A model generated the notes under the pieces. It saw only the letters and a list, made by a program, of their open reading frames with translations. It had not been told where the DNA came from and made no database searches. The position numbers and the translations under genes are program-made. DNA of 45,598 nucleotides, from positions 1 to 45,598 of the forward strand of contig JAAVHC010000067.1 of assembly GCA_014799925.1 (NCBI GenBank), read 5' to 3'. This DNA is from Oscillibacter sp. (GTDB lineage: Bacteria > Bacillota > Clostridia > Oscillospirales > Oscillospiraceae). Below, piece after piece: positions 35,064 to 41,863 of the stretch (within the stretch, counting starts at the first letter, position 1; the number at the start of each line of letters is the position of its first letter).

Positions 35064-36176
35064 TTAAGAGAAGAGCCACCCGAACAGCGGCGACAGCGGG
35101 ATCATAATCAGTGAGAACGCCATAGAGGACACCGACACCAGCGTCGCCCGCCGGGCGGAGGGAAACCGGTCGTTGAGCCGTTTGTCGCTGACCAGCTGGA
35201 GGCTGTCGTCCAGCAGTCCCGCCGCCAGCCCGCTGACCATCAGCACCGGCAGAAAGCTCCCCCGCGCCGCCAGTGCGCAGGCGGCAACCCCGGTCCCCGC
35301 CAGCGCCGCCGCCCTGCCGTAGGGCAGGCGGTCCAGCCGCCCGGTCAGCAGTCCCGCCAACCCGCCGCCCAGCCCCAGTACGAACAGCGCCGGACCCAGC
35401 AGGGCGGGGACCGTTACCGCCGCCTCCACCCGCTGCTGGAGGAAAAACCGGGTCAGCGTGGCGCAGGCTCCCACCAGGGCGTTGGCCAGCATGATCCGCA
35501 CCACCGTCCCATCGCTCCGCAGCAGGGCCCAGGCTCCCCGGACGGTATCCCGCAGGGCGTCCGGCAGGGAGGAGAGCGTAATAGGGTTTTCCCGTCCCGC
35601 GCACTTCGGCTCCGTCAGGCAGAGCGCCGCCGCCAGACCGATCAGGGCGATCCCAGCGTCCAGCAGATACGCCGCCCGCCAGCCCAGCAGCATCGTGGCG
35701 CCCGCCAGCAGCATGGCCCCGCCGTCGCTGAACCGGTAGATCCCGTTTTGCAGGGAGGAGAATTTGAGGTAGTCCGCCTCCCGTCCGGCCTGCAGCATAC
35801 TCTCATAAGTAATGGCCTCCCGGGTGCCGGACTCCAGGTTGAACGCCACGGCGGAGGCCGCCAGAGAGAGATACACCCCCAACCGGCTGTCAATCGCCGC
35901 CATCAGCAGGGCGGAGAGCAGGAACATCGCCTGGCTGGCCGCCAGGGTCCGCTTTCGTCCCAGCACGTCCGCGACGATCCCCGAAGGGATTTCGCAGCAA
36001 AGGCTTACTACGTGGAACACCGCTTCCGCGAAGCCGGTCTCCACCAGGGAGAACCCCCGCAGGACCAGCAGCAGCACCCACACGCTCCCCGCGGGCCGGA
36101 AGCCCACGCACCATTCCAGCAGAGCGAGGGTCCGTTTCTGCCGGGAGAGGGAAAAGGATTTTCTGTTTTTGGGCAT
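35064..36176 (-). CDS. Major facilitator superfamily transporter (efflux-type)
   Basis: A 370-aa MFS protein with about 11-12 membrane segments. The loop between helices 2 and 3 reads GIVADVLGRKRTLA, the MFS signature G-x3-D-x-x-G-R-K/R. The fold resembles small drug-efflux members, but the substrate is unknown. The ATG at 36176 has AAAGGATGG about 10 nt upstream; ten further codons are open to 36206 without a good site. It is preceded by a leader peptide and attenuator-like stem, an arrangement known for antibiotic-inducible resistance genes. Confidence 0.88.
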   Translation of the reverse strand: MPKNRKSFSLSRQKRTLALLEWCVGFRPAGSVWVLLLVLRGFSLVETGFAEAVFHVVSLCCEIPSGIVADVLGRKRTLAASQAMFLLSALLMAAIDSRLGVYLSLAASAVAFNLESGTREAITYESMLQAGREADYLKFSSLQNGIYRFSDGGAMLLAGATMLLGWRAAYLLDAGIALIGLAAALCLTEPKCAGRENPITLSSLPDALRDTVRGAWALLRSDGTVVRIMLANALVGACATLTRFFLQQRVEAAVTVPALLGPALFVLGLGGGLAGLLTGRLDRLPYGRAAALAGTGVAACALAARGSFLPVLMVSGLAAGLLDDSLQLVSDKRLNDRFPSARRATLVSVSSMAFSLIMIPLSPLFGWLFS

Positions 36177-36243
36177 AAAAATAGCGCCATCCTTTCTTTT
36201 TGTCATAAGAAAAGGACCGCGCGACCATTATTGTGACTTGCCG

Positions 36244-36330
36244 TCACTTAAAAAAGGGCGCACGAATCCCCTGGACGGCCTTATCACAGCCAAGAAAATG
36301 CAGGATCAAACCGTTTTGTACCCACCGCAT
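36244..36330 (-). CDS. Leader peptide of the MFS gene (28 aa)
   Basis: ATG at 36330 on the minus strand follows GGGAGGG by 7 nt and encodes 28 residues, beginning MRWVQNGLILHFLGC and ending RAPFFK, then TGA. The last codons (CCC TTT TTT AAG TGA) run through the T tract of the stem described in the next entry, so translation and termination compete for the same RNA. Ribosome stalling on the peptide or lack of a charged tRNA would be the signal. It is a prediction from sequence only. Confidence 0.5.
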   Translation of the reverse strand: MRWVQNGLILHFLGCDKAVQGIRAPFFK

Positions 36331-36340
36331 ATCTGCGCCC
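36250..36340 (-). terminator. Attenuator stem in the MFS leader
   Basis: On the minus strand GGGCGCA (36340-36334), which overlaps the leader-peptide ribosome site, can pair with TGCGCCC (36262-36256), followed directly by TTTTTT. The paired form would both stop transcription and hide the ribosome site. Confidence 0.5.
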
Positions 36341-36361
36341 TCCCTTCATAGATTCAAGTCA

Positions 36362-36390
36362 ATATAACATAAATCCGGGAGTCTTGTCAA
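36362..36390 (-). promoter_or_regulatory. Promoter of the MFS leader
   Basis: TTGACA (36390-36385), 17 nt, TTATAT (36367-36362) on the minus strand, about 30 nt before the leader-peptide start. Confidence 0.65.
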
Positions 36391-36395
36391 GGGGG

Positions 36396-36424
36396 TTGCC
36401 ATCGGGCGAAAAGTATGATATAAT
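36396..36424 (+). promoter_or_regulatory. Promoter of the SprA-like gene
   Basis: TTGCCA, 17 nt, TATAAT. Its -35 is only 5 bp from the -35 of the divergent MFS promoter, so the two may interfere. Confidence 0.65.
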
Positions 36425-36472
36425 AAAGATAGCATTATAATCTTATCAAAAATTTGTGTTGAGGTGAGTGGC

Positions 36473-37201
36473 ATGGTGGGCGCGATTTCCGGTATGAGCT
36501 CCTACTTTTCTGTACACGGCGGGTACGGTCCGCTTCAGCAGGCGGCCCAGGCGTGGAACCCGCAAAGCGGCGAATCCGCCCGGTCCGTCCAGCGCGGCCC
36601 CCAGACCTCCATCTGGGCAGCGCGGCGCGGCGCTTCTCCGGAGACGCCGGTTCAGCCGGTAACGCCCGTCCGGGCCGTCGACGGCGAGGAGAATCAACCC
36701 GCCCGCCTGGGACCTGCCGCCCGGGAGGGTGCTGATCCGGCGGAAATGGCCGTGCGGATGCGGATCATGCCCTATGAGGATCCCGCGGACAGCCAGAAAT
36801 CCCAGGAAGGCGGCCAGAATGACGACGGGCTGAAAGCAGGCGCGGAAAGCGCGCAGGCCGCCTTGGAAGAGGGAGAGTGCCAGACCTGCGAGAAGCGGAA
36901 GTATCAGGACGGTTCCGACGATATGGGCGTTTCCTTCCAGACGCCTACCCGCGTTGCGCCGGAGCAGGCCGCCGCAGCCGTGCGGGGCCATGAGAACGAG
37001 CATGTGGTCCGCGAACGCGCCAAAGCCCAGCAGGAGGGCCGCAGGGTCGTCAGCCAGTCCGTCACCATTCATACGGACATCTGTCCGGAATGCGGCAAGG
37101 TCTACGTCTCTGGAGGCACCACCCGCACCGTTACCGCCGCCAATCCCAAGCAGGACGACAAACAGGAGCAGGAGCAGAAGGGTCTGGACCTGTACGCCTG
37201 A
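36473..37201 (+). CDS. SprA-related putative zinc metalloprotease
   Basis: A 242-aa protein with a low-complexity N-terminal half (Gln/Ala/Pro/Glu rich) and a conserved C-terminal part: DDMGVSFQTPTRVAPEQAAA, then the HExxH zinc motif in RGHENEHVV, then DICPECGKVYVSGGTTRTV with a Cys pair. This matches the SprA-related family (putative metalloproteases). No signal peptide. The ATG at 36473 is preceded by GAGGTGAG; a GTG at 36464 lies inside that site. Physiological role unknown. Confidence 0.82.
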   Translation: MVGAISGMSSYFSVHGGYGPLQQAAQAWNPQSGESARSVQRGPQTSIWAARRGASPETPVQPVTPVRAVDGEENQPARLGPAAREGADPAEMAVRMRIMPYEDPADSQKSQEGGQNDDGLKAGAESAQAALEEGECQTCEKRKYQDGSDDMGVSFQTPTRVAPEQAAAAVRGHENEHVVRERAKAQQEGRRVVSQSVTIHTDICPECGKVYVSGGTTRTVTAANPKQDDKQEQEQKGLDLYA

Positions 37202-37243
37202 AGCGGCGGGCATAAAAATTTTTGAAAAAATCAAAATTACTTA

Positions 37244-37272
37244 TTGACAGAAGCCCCCAGGTTTAGTATAAT
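37244..37272 (+). promoter_or_regulatory. Promoter of the tRNA cluster
   Basis: TTGACA, 17 nt, TATAAT (both hexamers consensus), 30 nt upstream of tRNA-Val. It probably drives Val, Asp, Phe and Gly together. Confidence 0.8.
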
Positions 37273-37301
37273 AACCCTTGCCGTTCGGAAAGCGGACCAT
37301 C

Positions 37302-37378
37302 GGGAGCATAGCTCAGCTGGTTAGAGCACCTGCCTTACAAGCAGGGGGTCACTGGTTCGAGTCCAGTTGTTCCCACCA
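37302..37378 (+). tRNA. tRNA-Val (anticodon TAC)
   Basis: Full cloverleaf: acceptor GGGAGCA / TGTTCCC, anticodon loop CTTACAA with TAC, T arm with GGTTCGAGTCC, and encoded CCA. First gene of the cluster. Confidence 0.97.
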
Positions 37379-37435
37379 TCATTTTGTACTTCGCGTACCC
37401 CACCAGGAGAAGCTTTCCGGACGCAGGAAAAATAT

Positions 37436-37512
37436 GGCTCAGTAGTTCAGTTGGTTAGAACGCCAGCCTGTCACGCTGGAGGTCGACGGTTCGAGCCCGT
37501 TCTGAGTCGCCA
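37436..37512 (+). tRNA. tRNA-Asp (anticodon GTC)
   Basis: Acceptor GGCTCAG / CTGAGTC, anticodon loop CTGTCAC with GTC, T loop GGTTCGAGCCC, discriminator G, encoded CCA. Confidence 0.97.
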
Positions 37513-37536
37513 TAGGGTATCTTGAATACCCTATAT

Positions 37537-37612
<76 letters not shown>

Positions 37613-37660
37613 GTTCGTTTGCATTTTGTGCAAACAGATATGTGCCTATGGCACACATCT

Positions 37661-37736
37661 GCGGGCGTAGCTCATCTGGTAGAGCGCCACCTTGCCAAGG
37701 TGGAGGTAGCGGGTTCGAGCCCCGTCGCCCGCTCCA
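37661..37736 (+). tRNA. tRNA-Gly (anticodon GCC)
   Basis: Acceptor GCGGGCG / CGCCCGC, anticodon stem CCACC/GGTGG with loop TTGCCAA and anticodon GCC, T loop GGTTCGAGCCC, encoded CCA. A hairpin terminator follows directly. Confidence 0.97.
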
Positions 37737-37772
37737 AACTTAAGCAATCGTCTCCAACGATTGCTTAAGTTT
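37736..37772 (+). terminator. Terminator after tRNA-Gly
   Basis: AAACTTAAGCAATCG, 7-nt loop, CGATTGCTTAAGTTT: a 15-bp perfect stem starting at the CCA end of tRNA-Gly. The short T run is within the right arm. Confidence 0.75.
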
Positions 37773-37937
37773 GGAAACTTCTGGTTTATTGAAGTGTTTG
37801 GGCAAAATAGATTTGTCCTCCGCCAACGTTTTGACCCCTCCAATACGCTTATAAGCCCGCGATTGGCGGCCCTGTAGGCGGCAGTTCTCTTTACAAAAGC
37901 TGACAGGAGCAGATAAGCTTGCTCCTGTTATCTATAT

Positions 37938-38012
37938 GGTGACATAGCCAAGTGGTAAGGCAAGGGTCTGCAAAACCCTCATTCCCCGGTTCAAATCCGG
38001 GTGTCACCTCCA
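37938..38012 (+). tRNA. tRNA-Cys (anticodon GCA)
   Basis: Acceptor GGTGACA / TGTCACC, anticodon loop CTGCAAA with GCA, T loop GGTTCAAATCC, encoded CCA. It is separated from the other four by a terminator and about 165 bp, so it probably has its own promoter. A hairpin AGGAGCA..TGCTCCT lies just upstream (about 37905-37927). Confidence 0.97.
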
Positions 38013-38014
38013 AT

Positions 38015-38058
38015 GCAGTCGGTAAATTTTGACAAGAAATTTACCGACTGCCCTTTTT
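38015..38058 (+). terminator. Terminator after tRNA-Cys
   Basis: GCAGTCGGTAAATTT, loop, AAATTTACCGACTGC, followed by CCTTTTT. Confidence 0.85.
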
Positions 38059-38108
38059 GTAAAATGTACACCAGACACGGTATCTATAGTATCTGTTTAA
38101 TACAGAAC

Positions 38109-38170
38109 CCGCAAACAGTATAACTGTTAAGGACTGAATCCTTAGACTATCAACTGTTTGCGGTTTTTTT
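38109..38170 (+). terminator. Second terminator with nested hairpin
   Basis: CCGCAAACAGT (38109-38119) pairs with ACTGTTTGCGG (38153-38163), followed by seven T. The loop contains AAGGA..TCCTT. The tRNA-Cys transcript should already have ended at 38058, so this may close a separate small RNA. The upstream promoter candidate (TTGTAA, 18 nt, TATCTA at 38057-38086) is weak. The remainder to 38333 shows nothing I recognise. Confidence 0.6.
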
Positions 38171-38333
38171 GCACCCTAAAGGTTGAAGATTGCGTGTATA
38201 GATGCAGCGAACTTTTGGATTATTTAATTGCCAAAGTAATCATAATTGTATCAAATATCCGGATTACTGTTACCAACCCGGTGGCTTCCATTAGCCAGAA
38301 CCGCCTCAGTCCGCCGCCATTGCGGCGGACGCG

Positions 38334-40568
38334 TTACAGCAGCCTCATCTGATCCCCGTCCTCTTCCCTGAGCAGGGCCCCTGCCGCTGGAATGCTGCGG
38401 CAGCGATAGCGGGGCAGATTGGTGATGGAGGTTTCCTCCACCGGCTTGACCTCGCTGAGGCGGTACTTGGGCTTCAGGGCCATGACCTGCACCCCCTGGG
38501 TGGTTCGGGTGGACTTGGGGGCCAGCAGGGCGGTGCTGAAAATCAGCGCTCTGGGCTCTGTGGAGTACAGGGCCAGTTCCCGGTCCTCCGTGAGATGCAG
38601 CAGCGCCGCCAAAGGGCTCTTATCGCTGTAGGCCCCGGTGAGCTTCCGGCGGTTGGAGGTGGTGGCGTAGGCACTCAGGTCCACCCGCGCGGCCTTGCCG
38701 TTTTCAAAAAAGAACAGCAGCGCGCCGGAGTAGTCCCCCGGCAGAACCATTCCGATCACGGCCTCATCCTGGTCCATGCCCAGCTTGCTGGGCAGATAGT
38801 CGCCCAGGACGCTGGCCTTGGCGTCGTCAAAGTCGGAAAGGCGGCGCTTATATACCTGCTGACGGTTGGTAAAGAACATGACCTCCGCGCGGTTGGTAGT
38901 CTCGAAGCTCTGGCGCAGGCCGTCTTCCTCCTTGAACTTCTGGGTGTCCGCCATCCGCAGGGACTGAGGGGTGATCTTCTTGAAATATCCGTGCCGGGAA
39001 AGAAATACGGTCACGGGATAGTCGGGTATCTCCTCCTCCTCGTGGAAGTCGGTGATTTCGTGCTCATAGACGATGGCCGTCAGACGGGGCTGGGCGTACT
39101 TTTTCTTCACATTGCCGAGTTCACCGATGATCACCTTCCTGATCCGCGCGGGATTGTTGACCAGATCCTCCAGATCGTCGATCTCGTCCCGGAGAGACTG
39201 CTCCTCCTGGACCCGTTTGAGGATGTACTCCTTGTTGATGTTCCGCAGACGGATCTCCGCCACATACTCCGCCTGGACCTGGTCGATGCCGAAGCCGATC
39301 ATCAGGTTGGGCACCACGTCGGCCTCACTCTCGGTCTCCCGAATGATCCGGATGGCCTTGTCGATGTCCAGCAGGATGCGTTTAAGGCCCTTGAGCAGAT
39401 GCAGCTTGTCCTTCTTCTTCCCCAGGGTAAAATATACCCGCCGCCGGACGCACTCCGTGCGCCATGCGCACCACTCCTCCAGCAGCTCCCGCACGCCCAT
39501 GACCTTCGGCATCCCGCCGATCAGAACGTTGAAATTGCAGCTGATGGAATCCTGAAGAGTGGTGGACTTATAGAGCTTGGCCATCAGCTTGTCCGGGTCC
39601 ACGCCGCGCTTGAGGTCGATGGCCAGCTTCAGGCCGTTCAGGTCCGTCTCGTCCCGCATGTCGTTGATTTCCTTCAGCTTGCCGGACTTGATCAGCTCCG
39701 CCACCTTGTCCAGGATGGCCTCCACGGTGGTAGTGTAGGGAATCTCATAAATTTCTACTACGTTTTCGCTTTTGACGTAGCGGTATTTCCCCCGGATCCT
39801 GATGGAACCCTTACCGGTACGGTAGACCTCCTCCATGGCGGCCTGGTCGTAAACGATCTCGCCTCCGGTGGGGAAGTCAGGCCCCAGCAGAATGGAGGAC
39901 AGGTCGCACTCCGGATTTTTCAGGAAGGCGATCGTGGCATCGCAGACCTCCGCCAGATTGAAGCCGCACAGCTGGGACGCCATGCCCACGGCGATGCCCT
40001 GGTTGGCGGAAACCAGAATGTTGGGGTAGGTGGTGGGCAGGAGGCTGGGTTCCTTCATGGTGTTGTCGTAGTTGTCCACGAAGTCCACCGCGTCCTGGTC
40101 CAGATCCTGGAACAGCTCATGACAGATGGGCGCCAGCTTGGCCTCGGTGTACCGGCTGGCGGCCCAGGCCATGTCCCTGGAGTAGACCTTTCCGAAGTTG
40201 CCCTTGCTGTCCACAAAGGGGTGGAGCAGGGCCCCGTAGCCCCTGGAGAGGCGGACCATGGTGTCGTAGATGGCCGCGTCGCCGTGAGGGTTCAGACGCA
40301 TGGTCTGGCCCACGATATTGGCGGACTTGGTCCGGGCCTTGGTGAGCAGGTCCATATGGTACATGGTGTAGAGGAGCTTCCGGTGGCTGGGCTTGAAGCC
40401 GTCGATCTCCGGGATGGCCCGGGAGAGGATGACCGACATGGCGTAGGGCATGAAGTTGGTTTCCAGGGTGTCGGTGATGGGCTGTTCCACCACCGCGGCT
40501 CTTAATCCCATGACATTGGGATTATTGACTTTTGGTCTGTTCTCGTCAGAGGTTTTCTTCTTTGGCAT
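38334..40568 (-). CDS. Type IIA DNA topoisomerase subunit A (ParC/GyrA-like)
   Basis: DNA-cleaving subunit of a type II topoisomerase, 744 aa, shorter than GyrA (about 820) and closer to ParC. The active-site tyrosine is in AASRYTEAKLAP. The quinolone-region motif, usually HPHGDS, reads NPHGDAAIYDTMVRL. The breakage-rejoining domain is complete to about residue 490, followed by a divergent beta-pinwheel C-terminal domain. The start follows AAAGGACG. No ParE/GyrB gene is adjacent, so gyrase or topo IV identity is not settled. Confidence 0.9.
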   Translation of the reverse strand: MPKKKTSDENRPKVNNPNVMGLRAAVVEQPITDTLETNFMPYAMSVILSRAIPEIDGFKPSHRKLLYTMYHMDLLTKARTKSANIVGQTMRLNPHGDAAIYDTMVRLSRGYGALLHPFVDSKGNFGKVYSRDMAWAASRYTEAKLAPICHELFQDLDQDAVDFVDNYDNTMKEPSLLPTTYPNILVSANQGIAVGMASQLCGFNLAEVCDATIAFLKNPECDLSSILLGPDFPTGGEIVYDQAAMEEVYRTGKGSIRIRGKYRYVKSENVVEIYEIPYTTTVEAILDKVAELIKSGKLKEINDMRDETDLNGLKLAIDLKRGVDPDKLMAKLYKSTTLQDSISCNFNVLIGGMPKVMGVRELLEEWCAWRTECVRRRVYFTLGKKKDKLHLLKGLKRILLDIDKAIRIIRETESEADVVPNLMIGFGIDQVQAEYVAEIRLRNINKEYILKRVQEEQSLRDEIDDLEDLVNNPARIRKVIIGELGNVKKKYAQPRLTAIVYEHEITDFHEEEEIPDYPVTVFLSRHGYFKKITPQSLRMADTQKFKEEDGLRQSFETTNRAEVMFFTNRQQVYKRRLSDFDDAKASVLGDYLPSKLGMDQDEAVIGMVLPGDYSGALLFFFENGKAARVDLSAYATTSNRRKLTGAYSDKSPLAALLHLTEDRELALYSTEPRALIFSTALLAPKSTRTTQGVQVMALKPKYRLSEVKPVEETSITNLPRYRCRSIPAAGALLREEDGDQMRLL

Positions 40569-40590
40569 AGTAGTTCGTCCTTTACTTCTG

Positions 40591-40637
40591 CCGCCGCCGC
40601 GCGGCGGTCTTGCTTTCTTCTTATTTCAGGCATCGCC
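40591..40637 (-). repeat. Outer inverted repeat, left copy (topoisomerase side)
   Basis: On the minus strand: GGCGATGCCTGAAATAAG, AAGAAAGCAA, then a GC-rich hairpin CCGCCGCGCGGCGG, ending about 25 nt before the topoisomerase start. It matches 41731-41780 in inverted orientation. Confidence 0.7.
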
Positions 40638-40952
40638 CAGTGAACCCCACCCGCAGCCCGGTTTAGTCCGGGCGGGACAACAGGATCAGCGCAGAACATA
40701 CAATAAATAAGGTGCCGCCTCCGGCGGCGCCCAAAAAGGGATACTTAAGCCGCAACTTGATCCGGGCCGTTTTGCTCGCCGCCGTAAACGGCGGCAACCG
40801 CAAAACAGGGCACATATTACTTCCGACCTTTTCGCTCGGAAGTAATATTATTGTTCTCCTCTTGGCTTTGTACGGCTTTTTCATGGTCTTGAAATTGCGG
40901 GTACACCCGGTATACTTCCGGGGACAAAAGAATTTGTAAATCGATCGAACTG

Positions 40953-41080
40953 CCGCATTTCTATCGCTTCTTAATAGTGACAGCCAAACTCTATAGCAAG
41001 ATTATATCACGGGATTTGGCTAGAATCAATGATTGTTTGTCGTTTTCAAAACTTTTCAGATTCCTTGAGAATCAAACGGC
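40953..41080 (-). repeat. Inner inverted repeat, left arm (promoter/leader module for the topoisomerase gene)
   Basis: 128 bp that matches 41339-41468 in inverted orientation at roughly 80 per cent by eye. Shared blocks include CCGCATTTCTAT, CTCTATAGCAAGAT, AATCAATGATT and GAGAATCAAACGGC. It contains the promoter at 41001-41029 and the first 45 nt of the transcript. Confidence 0.75.
41001..41029 (-). promoter_or_regulatory. Promoter of the topoisomerase gene
   Basis: TTGATT (41029-41024), 17 nt, TATAAT (41006-41001) on the minus strand; predicted leader about 425 nt. Confidence 0.7.
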
Positions 41081-41338
41081 GCATTTTTCTGGCAGCGTTT
41101 TCCGTTGCGGTTGGTGCGTATTGACCGGTTAAAAAGCTCGCGCGTTTCCAAAGGTGTTCCGTGCGCGGCATTCGTGGGATTCAATGGGGTCCCTGTTGGA
41201 GTGCCCGCGTCCATGGCAAAGGCCGCATTGGGGCCTTTGCCTGTTAATCACATAGCGTTTGTATGCAGATGAAAAGGGAATGGTCCCAGCGGCCGGCCCT
41301 GCCAGCCCGGCAACGGCGGACACGTTCCCGGCGACCCT

Positions 41339-41468
41339 GCCGTTTGATTCTCAAAGAATCTAAAAAGGTTATGAAAGCGGCAAATAATCATTGATTATAA
41401 CCGAACCATGTGGTATCATCTTGCTATAGAGTTCGGCTGTTACTATTAGGAAGACTATAGAAATGCGG
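41339..41468 (+). repeat. Inner inverted repeat, right arm (promoter/leader module for lepA)
   Basis: 130 bp, the inverted partner of 40953-41080. After the -10 both transcripts start CTTGCTATAGAGTT(T/C)GGCTGT and continue to ATAGAAATGCGG, where similarity ends. Confidence 0.75.
41391..41419 (+). promoter_or_regulatory. Promoter of lepA
   Basis: TTGATT, 17 nt, TATCAT; predicted leader about 430 nt. Confidence 0.65.
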
Positions 41469-41730
41469 TGGGGATCACCGGGCAATGCGGTTTAGCTTCC
41501 TCTGACTATCAGCGATTCTGCAACGGCCACATCGAGTGGTTATGCACAATCCGGGAACCTGTGGGCAGACGCAGCGGTCCGGCGCGTCTTGGAGAGCGCT
41601 GTCAATAGAAAAAACCGTCAGGTCGCAGCGCAAAAAACGCATGAGAATTCTCAAGGAGGCAAAGTCCCCTGCGTCGTTTTCTTTTTCTGCTTTCTTGGCG
41701 AACCAAGAAAAGCAGGCCCGCCCCGGCAGA

Positions 41731-41780
41731 GGCAATGCCTGAAATAAAAAGAAAGCAATGCCGCCGCGCAGCGGCGGCAT
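41731..41780 (+). repeat. Outer inverted repeat, right copy (lepA side)
   Basis: GGCAATGCCTGAAATAAA, AAGAAAGCAA, then CCGCCGCGCAGCGGCGG as a hairpin, about 80 nt before lepA. It corresponds to 40591-40637 on the other strand. Confidence 0.7.
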
Positions 41781-41863
41781 TTAGCCGCCTTTGACATCTA
41801 ACGACCGTCCAGGCACCCGGCCTTTGGCCAAGCGCCTGTGCGGCAAAGAAGAGGTAAATGAAT

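Larger units (their letters stand above)
40569..41857. other. Long intergenic region with nested inverted repeats between topoisomerase gene and lepA
   Basis: About 1.3 kb without a convincing gene. It holds two divergent promoters inside a 128/130-bp inverted repeat, an outer inverted repeat next to each gene, and leaders of about 430 nt on each side. It also has hairpins at 41214-41242 (GGCAAAGGCC..GGCCTTTGCC) and 41687-41715 (CTGCTTTCTTGG..CCAAGAAAAGCAG) and others near 40710-40850. Short open frames here lack ribosome sites. Confidence 0.6.

Noticed and set aside
36250-36345. Metabolite riboswitch in front of the MFS gene
   Set aside because: I compared it with guanidine, ZTP, THF and similar motifs and saw no conserved core. 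The leader-peptide explanation uses all visible parts.
40502-40699. Minus-strand frame of 65 codons overlapping the topoisomerase start
   Set aside because: No ribosome site; it covers the repeat block and reads into the topoisomerase gene in another frame. Kept only as a possibility within the leader finding.
41475-41780. Minus-strand frame beginning MPPLRGGIAFFLF
   Set aside because: It starts in the GC hairpin of the outer repeat, and its translated repeat also appears on the other side. It is repeat DNA and probably not a protein.
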